Below are positions 26,740 to 36,397 of a DNA stretch of 64,000 nucleotides, piece after piece (position 1 is the stretch's first letter; each line of letters starts with the position of its first letter). Made by a program: the position numbers and the translations under genes. The DNA lies in assembly GCF_017876755.1 (NCBI RefSeq), contig NZ_JAGIOO010000001.1, forward strand, positions 5,689,786-5,753,785, written 5' to 3'. Under the pieces are notes generated by a model, which saw nothing but the letters and a program-made list of their open reading frames with translations, had not been told where the DNA came from and did no database searches. This DNA is from Crossiella equi. Its GTDB lineage: Bacteria; Actinomycetota; Actinomycetes; Mycobacteriales; Pseudonocardiaceae.

Positions 26740-28221
26740 ATGCCGCTGACACTGCGCGACCTGCTGGCCCAGCCCGAGCTGGACCTGCGGCTGCTCGCGG
26801 GTGAGGCCGGGCTGGACCGGCCACTGCCGTGGGCGCACGTGAGCGAGCTGACCGACCCGACCCCGTTCCTGGAGGGTGGCGAGCTGCTGCTCACCACCGG
26901 GATGGCCCTGCCCCGCCGCGTGGCCGAGCGGGAGTCCTATGTGGACAGACTCGCCAGTGCGGGCGCGGCCGGGCTCGCCTTCGGCACCGGGCTCAGCCAC
27001 GCCCGCGTGCCCGCCGCGGTGGTGGCCGCCGCCAAGGCACGCGACTTCCCGCTGCTCGAGGTGCCGATGGCCACCCCGTTCCTCGCGGTCACCCGGGCGG
27101 TGACCAGGGCGGTCGCCGCCGACTCCTACGCCGAGGCCACCCGGGTGAGCACCGCGTTGCAGACCCTGGCCGGGGTCGCCACCGGGGTGGACGGGCTCGG
27201 CGCGGTGGTCCGGCGGCTGGCCCGGGAGCTGGACGCCTGGGTGCTGCTGCTGGACCTCGCTGGCCAGCCGTTGCGGGCGGCCCCGGCCAGTGCGCGGCAG
27301 TTCGACCCGGCGGAGCTGCTGGCACGGCTGCGCGCGGCCGGTACGCCCTCGGCGATGACCGTGCAGGACGGGCCGCGGCGGGTCACCGCACAGTCCCTGG
27401 GCGCCGGGCGGCGCACGCGCGGCTACCTGCTGGTCGGCGGCAGCCGCCCGTGGACGGTCGCGCAGCGGCACCTGCTCGGCGCGGCGGCCTCGCTGCTCGC
27501 GCTGGCCCTGGAGCGCACCGGGGCGGTGGACGCGGCCGCCCGCGCCCTGCGCACCGGCCTGTTCACGCTGCTCCTGGCCGGGCAGCGCGAGCTGGTCCAG
27601 GACGTGGCGCGCCCGCTCTGGGGCGCGCTGCCCGCGCTGCCGCTGCACGTGCTGGCCTGCACCGGGCCGCGCTCGGCCCGGGCCGCCGCGGTGGACCTGC
27701 TGGCCGCCTCCGCGCAGCCGTGCTTCCACGCCGAGGTCGCGGACAGCCTGTTCGTACTCGCTGAACCGGGTGAACTCCTCGCCTGGTGCGGAAACCTGCC
27801 AGCCCGCCTGCCCGGACTGTGCGTGGGGGTGTCCGAACTGGTCAGCGACCTGGCGGAGGGACAGCGGCAGGCACTGGCCGCCGTCGAGGCCGCCCGCCGG
27901 GGCCCGCGTCCGGTGCTGCGCTTCGAGGACCTGGCCGGGCCCGGTCTGCTGGCCCTGGTCGATCCCGCCCGAGGTCAGGCCTTCGCGGAGTCGGCTCTCG
28001 CGCCGCTGGCCGGGCAGCGTGGCGATTTGCTGACCTCGTTGCGGGTATGGCTGAGCCACCATGGACAGTGGGACCCGGCAGCACAACAGCTCGGTGTCCA
28101 TCGCCACACCTTGCGTAACCGAATGCGCAGGTCCGCCGATCTGTTGGGAGTGGACCTGGACTCCGCCGGGGTCCGCGCCGAGCTGTGGCTGGCCCTGCAC
28201 CTGCACCGGCCGCACGACTGA
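26740..28221 (+). CDS. PucR-family transcriptional activator, likely of the gab genes
   Basis: A 493-residue regulator. The N-terminal PucR domain (1-125; LRDLLAQPELDLRLLAGEAGLDRPLPWAHVSEL, then GGELLLTTG) and a central GAF/GGDEF-like region precede a C-terminal HTH (about 430-490; WDPAAQQLGVHRHTLRNRMRR). GabR-type PucR proteins activate GABA catabolism in actinobacteria, and this one diverges from gabP-gabT, which supports the same role. The ATG at 26740 has only a modest AGGGG 6 bases upstream. It ends 21 bases before the DUF255 gene. Confidence 0.85.
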   Translation: MPLTLRDLLAQPELDLRLLAGEAGLDRPLPWAHVSELTDPTPFLEGGELLLTTGMALPRRVAERESYVDRLASAGAAGLAFGTGLSHARVPAAVVAAAKARDFPLLEVPMATPFLAVTRAVTRAVAADSYAEATRVSTALQTLAGVATGVDGLGAVVRRLARELDAWVLLLDLAGQPLRAAPASARQFDPAELLARLRAAGTPSAMTVQDGPRRVTAQSLGAGRRTRGYLLVGGSRPWTVAQRHLLGAAASLLALALERTGAVDAAARALRTGLFTLLLAGQRELVQDVARPLWGALPALPLHVLACTGPRSARAAAVDLLAASAQPCFHAEVADSLFVLAEPGELLAWCGNLPARLPGLCVGVSELVSDLAEGQRQALAAVEAARRGPRPVLRFEDLAGPGLLALVDPARGQAFAESALAPLAGQRGDLLTSLRVWLSHHGQWDPAAQQLGVHRHTLRNRMRRSADLLGVDLDSAGVRAELWLALHLHRPHD

Positions 28222-28242
28222 CGACGACTGGGAGACGCCCTC

Positions 28243-30270
<2,028 letters not shown>

Positions 30271-30305
30271 GGTTGGTCCGCCTGGCCCCCGGGTAGCCGA
30301 GAGCC

Positions 30306-30655
30306 GTGCGGGTGCTGGCCGAGGTCCTGCTGGTCTGCGTCGCGATCGCGGCGCTGCTGGTGGTCGCGTCCGTGCTGTGGCGGCCTTCCGCCTGCGCGAC
30401 CTGCCCCGGGCCTTGGCGGAGGCCGGTCTGGACGGCCACGACGTGTTCCTGGCCCTCGGCGCGGCCCTGCTCGGCAACCTCCTCGGCACCGTGCTGTTCG
30501 TCCGCCCCGTCGAGCTGGCCGGGGCCTTCCTGGGCTGCTTCCCGCTCGCGCTGTGCGCGGTGTTCGTCCGCCACCGACTGCGCACCGGCCGGTGGCGGCT
30601 CGTGCTGCTCGGCCTCGTCCCCGCCGCACTCGCCCTGCTGATGGCCGGGGCCTGA
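30306..30655 (+). pseudogene. Small membrane protein gene split by a probable frameshift
   Basis: From a GTG at 30306 one frame gives a clean hydrophobic helix (MRVLAEVLLVCVAIAALLVV) with strongly G/C-rich third positions to about 30377. From there coding bias moves to a second frame that gives FRLRDLPRALAEAGLDGHDVF and two or three more transmembrane helices up to the TGA at 30653-30655. The first frame continues open but with poor codon use. Read together they form one membrane protein of about 115 residues. This is an indel near 30370-30380, a sequencing error, or two overlapping genes (the second from GTG 30377). Confidence 0.5.
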
Positions 30656-30666
30656 GGCCGGTCGGT

Positions 30667-31320
30667 TCAGCCCGAGACCAGTCCCCGGTGCAGGCGTTCG
30701 AACTCCAGGGCGTCCACCGCCGCCGGGTCGTCCAGCAGGGCCAGCACCGAGCCGCGACCGGTCAGGCGGAGCCGGGCGGGCGGGTCGGGCAGCAGCTCGG
30801 TGCGTTCGGCGTCGAAGTAGGTCCACCAGCCGAGCAGCTCCGGCCACTGGCCCGGGGGCGGCGGGTCGAAGTTGAGGTTCGGGCGGGTGTGCCAGACCTG
30901 TTCCATCGACCACTCGTCCTCGACCCGGCCGAAGACCGCGTCCAGGCGTTCGGCCAGGGTCGCCCAGAGCTCGGTGACCGTGCGGTGCAGCAGGCGGAAG
31001 CCGTCCGCCTCGGGGTCGGGCACGCGGCGGGCGAAGGCCGCGTCCAGGTGCAGGGTCACCGTGGTCGGCGTGGTCGTGATCATCATGTCCACGTCGTCGG
31101 CCGTCCACACCGTGGCCGCCCAGGTGCCGTCGGCCAGGCCGCTGAGCAGGCGGGCACGGCCGATCGGGCGGTGGTCGGCCTCGACACCCGCCGGGCCCCA
31201 GGCGTGCAGGGGCTCGGGCAGGTGCAGTCCGGCCGCGGCGGCCAGTTCGAGCACTGTCTCCACCCGCCGCGCGCTCAGCGGTTCGGCGAGGTCCAGCTGC
31301 CACGACCAGTTTGATCCCAC
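30667..31320 (-). CDS. Unknown Trp-rich soluble protein
   Basis: A 217-residue protein from a GTG at 31320 (MGSNWSWQLDLAEPL). It is acidic, has no membrane or signal segment, and is rich in Trp (SNWSWQ, HAWGPAG, VWTADD, LWATL, WWTYF). A central beta segment reads TTTPTTVTLHLDAAF. I do not recognise the family. An in-frame extension to 31410 would cross the inverted repeat at 31383 and lacks coding bias. Confidence 0.65.
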   Translation of the reverse strand: MGSNWSWQLDLAEPLSARRVETVLELAAAAGLHLPEPLHAWGPAGVEADHRPIGRARLLSGLADGTWAATVWTADDVDMMITTTPTTVTLHLDAAFARRVPDPEADGFRLLHRTVTELWATLAERLDAVFGRVEDEWSMEQVWHTRPNLNFDPPPPGQWPELLGWWTYFDAERTELLPDPPARLRLTGRGSVLALLDDPAAVDALEFERLHRGLVSG

Positions 31321-31382
31321 CCCAGCATCGTGGCGTTCGCGAGGGGCGAACGCGAACCGGAAACGAGTCAGCTTCCCCCATA

Positions 31383-31417
31383 CGTTGCAGCGATGTAAGC
31401 ATGTAATCACTGCAACG
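31383..31417. promoter_or_regulatory. Inverted repeat CGTTGCAG-N19-CTGCAACG
   Basis: Perfect 8-base arms at 31383-31390 and 31410-31417. The spacer holds a direct repeat ATGTAAGCATGTAA. It lies 20 bases upstream of the plus-strand gene at 31437, just before its AGGAG ribosome site, and could be an operator or a 5'-leader element. The half-site TGCAAC also forms the palindrome at 42534-42548. Confidence 0.45.
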
Positions 31418-31436
31418 AGGACAAGAGGAGCAAGTC

Positions 31437-31952
31437 ATGGGGCACGCACACGAGAAGGAAGCGGCGGGCTGGTTCGCGGGCCGCCTGCCCGACGAGTGGT
31501 TCACCGGCACCCCGGAGATCACGGTGGACCGCGAGGAGATCACCGTCCTGGGCGAGCTCAAGCCCCTGGACGGCGAGTTCACCGACGAGGCCGAACGCGC
31601 CGCCGCCGAGGAGGGCCGCATCGCGCGCTGGCGCGAGCAGACCCGCGACGAGCGCATCGACATCGCCCGCCAGGCCGAACACCGCTACGGCCGCAAGGTC
31701 GCCTGGGCCGCGCGCCTGGGCGGCACCACGGCCCACTTCACGCGGCTGTCCGTCCCGGTGATGACCCGCCTGCGCCAGCCGGAACGCCTGGTCCTGGACA
31801 CCCTGGTCGACGCGGGGGTGGCCCGCTCCCGCTCCGAGGCGCTGGCCTGGGCGGTGCGCCTGGTCGGCAAGCACGCGGACGAGTGGCTGGGCGAGCTGCG
31901 CCAGGCCATGTCGAAGGTGGACGAGCTGCGGGCGAAAGGCCCGGGGCTCTGA
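31437..31952 (+). CDS. Conserved actinobacterial protein with a ribbon-helix-helix-like C-terminus
   Basis: A 171-residue soluble protein starting MGHAHEKEAAGWFAGRLPD. The middle is charged (WREQTRDERIDIARQAEHRYGRK). The segment VLDTLVDAGVARSRSEALAWAV looks like a ribbon-helix-helix or small DNA-binding dimerisation unit (xRSxSEALxxAV). AGGAG stands 7 bases before the ATG. The function is unknown; autoregulation through the inverted repeat upstream is possible. Confidence 0.7.
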   Translation: MGHAHEKEAAGWFAGRLPDEWFTGTPEITVDREEITVLGELKPLDGEFTDEAERAAAEEGRIARWREQTRDERIDIARQAEHRYGRKVAWAARLGGTTAHFTRLSVPVMTRLRQPERLVLDTLVDAGVARSRSEALAWAVRLVGKHADEWLGELRQAMSKVDELRAKGPGL

Positions 31953-31955
31953 GGC

Positions 31956-31992
31956 GAGGGGTCGCGGGGCCGGACCGGCCCCGCGACCCCTC
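31956..31992. terminator. Very strong bidirectional terminator
   Basis: A 16-bp perfect stem (GAGGGGTCGCGGGGCC at 31956-31971, complement at 31977-31992) with a GGACC loop, between converging genes; it overlaps the hemolysin III stop codon by 2 bases. Confidence 0.88.
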
Positions 31993-32671
31993 ACGGGTAC
32001 AGGACCAGCCAGACGGCGATGTAGTGGCAGATCGCGGCCAGTGCGGTGCACGCGTGGAAGAACTCGTGGAAGCCGAACACCTGCGGCCACGGGTTGGGCT
32101 TGCGGATGCCGTACATCACGCCGCCCACGGTGTAGAACGCGCCGCCGACCAGCAGCAGCACCAGCGCCGCCACGCCGCCCCGGGAGCCCAGCTCCGGCAG
32201 GACGAAGACGGCCACCCAGCCCAGCGCGATGTAGATCGGCACGCCCAGCCAGCGCGGGGCGTGCGGCCAGGCCAGCTTCAGGGTCACGCCCGCCAGGGCA
32301 CCGCCCCAGACCACGGCCAGCACCACGTTGCCGATGCCGGAGTCCATGGCCAGCAGGCAGAACGGGGTGTAGGTGCCCGCGATGAACAGGAAGATCATCG
32401 AGTGGTCGAGGCGCTTCATCCAGTGCAGCGCGCGCTCGGTCAGCCAGGTGCGGCGGTGGTAGAGCGCCGAGGTGCCGAACAGGCCCAGGATCGTGACGGT
32501 GTAGACCGAGGTGGCCAGGGCCGCCCGGGCCGAGACCGTGCTCGCGGCCAGTGTGATGAGCGTCGAGCCCGCGACCAGGGAGACGAAGAACGACCACAGG
32601 TGGATCCAGCCACGCATCCGCGGTTTCACGAACTGGGGAGCGGGGTTTTGGGTCGCGGCTGTCACCGCCAC
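31991..32671 (-). CDS. Hemolysin III / PAQR-family membrane protein
   Basis: A 226-residue seven-helix membrane protein. The family residues are present: SALYHRRTW after helix 2, LDHSMIFLFIAGTYTPF in helix 3, and HEFFHACTALAAICHY in the last helices, whose His, Asp and Ser form the putative zinc site of PAQR hydrolases. Named after a Bacillus hemolysin, but most members probably act in lipid metabolism. Position agrees with Rv1085c. Start GTG at 32671; a second GTG at 32665 is possible. Confidence 0.88.
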   Translation of the reverse strand: MAVTAATQNPAPQFVKPRMRGWIHLWSFFVSLVAGSTLITLAASTVSARAALATSVYTVTILGLFGTSALYHRRTWLTERALHWMKRLDHSMIFLFIAGTYTPFCLLAMDSGIGNVVLAVVWGGALAGVTLKLAWPHAPRWLGVPIYIALGWVAVFVLPELGSRGGVAALVLLLVGGAFYTVGGVMYGIRKPNPWPQVFGFHEFFHACTALAAICHYIAVWLVLYP

Positions 32672-32727
32672 AGGTTACGGCACCGTAGGTTACGCGCTGG
32701 TACGGCTGTGGTCAGATCCACATGAAC

Positions 32728-33141
32728 TCAGGCGAGAGCGCGGTGGTCGACCATCAGGCAGCGGTTCACCACCACGTCCAGACCCGCCTCGGCCGCGGCT
32801 TGGCAGGAGGACTCGTCCTCGATACCCAGTTGCAGCCACAGCGCGCCCGCGCCGACCTCGACCGCCTCCCGCGCCACCGGGGCCACGACCTCGCTGCGGC
32901 GGAAGACGTCCACGATGTCGATGTGCTCGGGCACGGACTTCAGGTCCGGCAGCACCGGCAGCCCGAAGACCTCGCGCAGCGACGGGTTTACCGGGTAGAC
33001 CTTCAGACCCTGTCGGTGCAGGTACAGCGCGACCTGGTGGCTCGGCCGGTCCGGTCGCGCGCTCACGCCCACCACCGCGACCACGCGGGCGGTGCCGACC
33101 AGCCGGGAGATGACTTCTGGATCTTGCCACTGGGGGTGCAC
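32728..33141 (-). CDS. CoA-binding domain protein (YccU-like)
   Basis: A 137-residue Rossmann-type protein of the CoA-binding family. VVAVVGVSARPDRPSHQVALYL is the nucleotide-binding loop, then VYPVNPSLREVFGLPVLPDL and IDIVDVFRRSEVV, and a C-terminal VVNRCLMVDH as in YccU. The start GTG at 33141 is chosen because it gives the family N-terminus (QDPEVISRLV); the upstream GTG at 33162 would crowd the divergent prenyltransferase promoter. Role in bacteria not defined. Confidence 0.85.
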   Translation of the reverse strand: MHPQWQDPEVISRLVGTARVVAVVGVSARPDRPSHQVALYLHRQGLKVYPVNPSLREVFGLPVLPDLKSVPEHIDIVDVFRRSEVVAPVAREAVEVGAGALWLQLGIEDESSCQAAAEAGLDVVVNRCLMVDHRALA

Positions 33142-33181
33142 TGAACCAGTGTGACCGAGCACCCGCGTACCCTGCGCGGTC

Positions 33182-33961
33182 GTGGGTGTTCGTCAACGAG
33201 TACGCGACCTGCTCGAAGCAGGCTACGAATGGCGGCTCAGCCGCAAGCTCCACGGTGTGGAGCACCCCCGGCACGTGGGGGTCATCCTCGACGGGAACCG
33301 CAGGTGGGCCAAGGAGGTCGGGCTCTCCGACGTCAACGACGGCCACCGCGCGGGTGCCCAGAAGATCGAGCAGATGCTCGGCTGGTGCCAGGAGGCCGGG
33401 GTCGAGGTGGTCACGCTGTGGCTGCTCTCCACCGACAACCTGGACCGCCCCGAGGAGGAGCTGACGCCGCTCCTGCGCATCATCGAGGGGGTGGCCGAGG
33501 AGCTGACCGAGCCCGACACCAACTGGCGCGTGCGCATCGTCGGTGCCCTCGACCTGCTGCCGACCGAGACCGCCCAGCGCCTGACCGACTCGGCGCAGCG
33601 CACGCGCGGCCACCGCGGCATGGAGGTCAACATCGCGGTCGGCTACGGCGGCCGCCGCGAGATCGCCGACGCGGTGCGCAAGCTGCTGCTCAAGCACGCC
33701 GAGGCGGGCACCTCCATCGAGGAGCTGGCCGAGGTCCTGGACGTGGACCACATCGCCGAGCACCTCTACACCTCCGGCCAGCCCGACCCGGACCTGCTCA
33801 TCCGCACCTCCGGCGAACAGCGCCTGTCCGGCTTCCTGCTCTGGCAGTCCGCCCACTCCGAGTTCTGGTTCTGCGAGGCCTTCTGGCCCGAGTTCCGCCG
33901 CATCGACTTCCTCCGCGCGCTGCGCGAGTACGCCGTGCGCCACCGGCGTTTCGGCTCCTGA
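33182..33961 (+). CDS. cis-Prenyltransferase (isoprenyl transferase; short-chain Z-FPP-synthase-like)
   Basis: A 259-residue UppS-family enzyme that condenses isopentenyl diphosphate in cis. Asp37 lies in the diphosphate-binding VILDGNRRWAK, followed by LSTDNLDRP, and the C-terminal block IRTSGEQRLSGFLLWQSAHSE with FFCEAFWPEF-like ending matches. It equals Rv1086 in position; that protein makes (Z,E)-farnesyl diphosphate, the primer for decaprenyl phosphate. The GTG start at 33182 has little ribosome site. It leads an operon with the DUF885 gene 4 bases downstream. Confidence 0.93.
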   Translation: MGVRQRVRDLLEAGYEWRLSRKLHGVEHPRHVGVILDGNRRWAKEVGLSDVNDGHRAGAQKIEQMLGWCQEAGVEVVTLWLLSTDNLDRPEEELTPLLRIIEGVAEELTEPDTNWRVRIVGALDLLPTETAQRLTDSAQRTRGHRGMEVNIAVGYGGRREIADAVRKLLLKHAEAGTSIEELAEVLDVDHIAEHLYTSGQPDPDLLIRTSGEQRLSGFLLWQSAHSEFWFCEAFWPEFRRIDFLRALREYAVRHRRFGS

Positions 33962-33965
33962 CCCG

Positions 33966-35201
33966 GTGGACGGCAGCCAGCTCGTCCGCGAGTACATCCG
34001 GCTGGGCCTGCGCTTCGACCGGCTGGTCCCGGGTTTCGTGGACGCCTACACCGGCGACCCCCGGCTCCGGCAGGAAGTGCTCGCCGAGACCAGGCCCGAC
34101 CCCGCCCGCCTCGCCGCGCGGGCGCGGGAGCTGCGTGCCGAGCTGACCGGGATCGACCTGGCGGCCGAGCGGATCGCCTTCCTGGACTCGCACCTGGTCG
34201 CGCTGGAGTGCAGCGGGCGCAAGCTCGCCGGTGAGCCGGTCGGCTTCGTCGAGGAGGTCGAGAGCTACTTCCAGGTGCGCGTCACCCCGGGGGAGCCGGA
34301 CGCCTACCGCGCCGCGCACGCCGAGCTGGCCGCGCTGCTGCCGGGCTCGGGTTCCCTGGAGGAGCGCCTGGCGGCGGTCCGGGTGCGCGACCAGATCCCG
34401 CCGGAGAAGCTGGAGCCGGTGGTGCTGGCGCTGTCCAGCGTGCTGCGCGACCGCGTGCGCACCACCTTCGGCCTGCCCGAGCAGGAGACGGTCCGCTACG
34501 AGATCGTCTCGGACAAGCCGTGGAGCGGGTTCAACTACTACCTCGGCGACTACCGGTCCAAGGTGGCCATCAACGCCGACCTGGGCCACCGGATGGCCAA
34601 CCTGCCGCACCTGGTGGCGCACGAGTCCTACCCGGGCCACCACACCGAGCACTGCCGCAAGGAGGCCGGGCTGGTCGGCACGCTCGGCCAGGCCGAGCAA
34701 ACGATCTTCCTGGTGAACACCCCGCAGTGCCTGATGGCCGAGGGCCTGGCCGACCTCGGCCTGCACGCGGTGATCGGCGCGGGCTGGGGCGGCTGGACGC
34801 AGGAGATCGTGGCCGACTTGGGCCTGCGCATGGAGGGCGCCCAGCAGGAGCGCATGGAGTCAGCGCTGGGCGCGCTGGCGAGCGTGCGCCAGGACGCCGC
34901 GCTGATGCTGCACGACCGGGGCGCGGACACCGACGAGGTGGCGGCCTACCTGCGGCGCTGGCTGCTGTGCAGCGACGCGCGGGCCCGGCAGATGATCCGC
35001 TTCCTGGCCGACCCGCTGTGGCGGGCCTACACCACGACCTACGTCGAGGGGTACCGGCTGCTGCGCACCTGGCTCAACGCGCGGCCGTCCGGGCAGACCG
35101 TGGCCGAGCGGTACCGGCGCCTGCTGGACGAGCCGCTGACCCCGGCCGGGGTGCGCGCGGAGATCGCCGCGGACATCCCGGCCGTGCCCAGGGCCAACTG
35201 A
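33966..35201 (+). CDS. DUF885-type putative metallopeptidase
   Basis: A 411-residue mostly helical protein. His219-Glu220-x4-His225 in VAHESYPGHHTEH matches the DUF885 zinc motif HExxPGH and suggests a zinc-dependent peptidase related to M32 or angiotensin-converting enzyme folds. FNYYLGDYRSKVAIN and the YVEGYRLLRTWL end region are also family-like. No signal peptide, so cytoplasmic. It is shorter than many DUF885 proteins (500-600), lacking part of the N-terminal helical region. It begins 4 bases after the prenyltransferase stop and ends 1 base before pfkB. Confidence 0.8.
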   Translation: MDGSQLVREYIRLGLRFDRLVPGFVDAYTGDPRLRQEVLAETRPDPARLAARARELRAELTGIDLAAERIAFLDSHLVALECSGRKLAGEPVGFVEEVESYFQVRVTPGEPDAYRAAHAELAALLPGSGSLEERLAAVRVRDQIPPEKLEPVVLALSSVLRDRVRTTFGLPEQETVRYEIVSDKPWSGFNYYLGDYRSKVAINADLGHRMANLPHLVAHESYPGHHTEHCRKEAGLVGTLGQAEQTIFLVNTPQCLMAEGLADLGLHAVIGAGWGGWTQEIVADLGLRMEGAQQERMESALGALASVRQDAALMLHDRGADTDEVAAYLRRWLLCSDARARQMIRFLADPLWRAYTTTYVEGYRLLRTWLNARPSGQTVAERYRRLLDEPLTPAGVRAEIAADIPAVPRAN

Positions 35202-35202
35202 C

Positions 35203-36087
35203 GTGGGCCGCCTGCTCTGCGTCGGGCTGGCGACGGTGGACGTGCTGCACCGGGTCGAGGCCTTCCCCGCGCCCAACCAGAAGGCGACCGCACTTCGCCA
35301 GGACGTTGCCGCAGGTGGTCCGGCGAGTAACGCCGCGGTTACCGCCGCGGTGCTCGGCTCCGACGTCACCCTCCTGACGGCACTCGGAGATCACCCGTTG
35401 GCGCGCCTGGTGTTTGGAGAACTGTCTGGTTTCGGCATAACCGTGTGTGACTGCACGCCGGAGCGGTACGAGCCGCCCGCGGTCTCCGCGATCACCGTGC
35501 ACGAGCACACCGGCGAGCGGAACATCGTCTCCACCGACGCGCGCGGGGTGGCCGCGCAGCCACCGGAGGAGCTGCCCGGGCTGCTGGCCGAGGCCGACGT
35601 GGTGCTGCTGGACGGGCACCACCCGGCGCTGGCCGCGGCCGCCGCCCGCGCGAGCGCGCCCGTGGTGCTGGACGCGGGCCGGTACCGCCCGCACCACGAG
35701 GAGCTGCTGGACCGCGCGGACGTGGTGGTCTGCTCCGGGGACTACCGCCTACCAGGCTTTGCCGGGGAAGCCGCCACAGTCGGGGAGCTGGCCCGGCGCA
35801 CCCGCGCGGGCGCGATGACCCGGGGCGGGCAGCCGCTGCTGTGGTGGGAGCGCGACCTCGGCCGGGGCGAGCTGGCCGTGCCCGAGGTGCCGGTGCGGGA
35901 CACGCTCGGCGCGGGCGACGCCTTCCACGGCGCGTTCGCCCACGCCCTCGGCCGCTCCGGCTGGCGCCCCGCCGAGCTCGTGGCGCACCTGCGCGAGGCG
36001 GCGGAGGTGGCGGCGGTCCGGGTCCAGCACGCCGGACCGAGGGACTGGCTCGCTCGGCTACCCAGCGTGAAGAAAAACGGACAATAG
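35203..36087 (+). CDS. PfkB-family carbohydrate kinase
   Basis: A 294-residue sugar kinase of the ribokinase family. The first signature is AAGGPASNAAVTAAVLGSD; the second is DTLGAGDAFHGAF with catalytic Asp239. LLCVGLATVDVLHRVEAFP is the typical N-terminal strand. The closest named relatives by layout are ketohexokinase-like proteins, but the sugar cannot be told. Codons about 25-85 (35275-35455) use many rare A/T-ending codons (GCA, GGA, GAT, TTT, TCT, ATA, TGT), unlike the rest of the gene. Third in the prenyltransferase-DUF885-kinase operon. Confidence 0.86.
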   Translation: MGRLLCVGLATVDVLHRVEAFPAPNQKATALRQDVAAGGPASNAAVTAAVLGSDVTLLTALGDHPLARLVFGELSGFGITVCDCTPERYEPPAVSAITVHEHTGERNIVSTDARGVAAQPPEELPGLLAEADVVLLDGHHPALAAAAARASAPVVLDAGRYRPHHEELLDRADVVVCSGDYRLPGFAGEAATVGELARRTRAGAMTRGGQPLLWWERDLGRGELAVPEVPVRDTLGAGDAFHGAFAHALGRSGWRPAELVAHLREAAEVAAVRVQHAGPRDWLARLPSVKKNGQ

Positions 36088-36397
36088 GGACATCCGATCA
36101 ACGCCAGGTCACGAATTGTGTGCAGTACGTAGCGTTGCGATGACAATTAATCAAATCACCTGTGTGGCTTCGTGCCGATTGTCAGTGCTCACAGGTAACT
36201 TGCGAAGTGGCGGGTCAACCCGATTGACCTGTCCAGGGAGGCCCTGGTCGTGACGCTACGCACGAGGGGGCCGGCACCCGGTCCTCGTGGCCGTGTGACC
36301 TGACGCCATTGCCGATGGCGTGAGTTCACCGACCTACAGGGTAGTGCCTGGCCCACCGAGCACCGAACGCGGGTGCCGCGTTCGTGAGGGAGTTGCC
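36088..36397. other. phoH2 upstream region with an inverted repeat and a possible 17-codon ORF
   Basis: This 310-base gap is locally A/T-richer (36130-36180). GGTCAA (36213-36218) and TTGACC (36224-36229) form a perfect 6-5-6 inverted repeat. A GTG-started 17-codon ORF (36250-36303) has GGGAGG 8 bases upstream and could be a leader peptide. Mycobacterial phoH2 is preceded by the small gene phoAT; no convincing PhoAT is seen here. Confidence 0.4.

Noticed and set aside
36139-36255. A 38-codon ATG ORF upstream of phoH2 as a PhoAT antitoxin
   Set aside because: It has no Shine-Dalgarno, poor third-position bias and no resemblance to a known antitoxin; only the 17-codon ORF downstream of it has a ribosome site.
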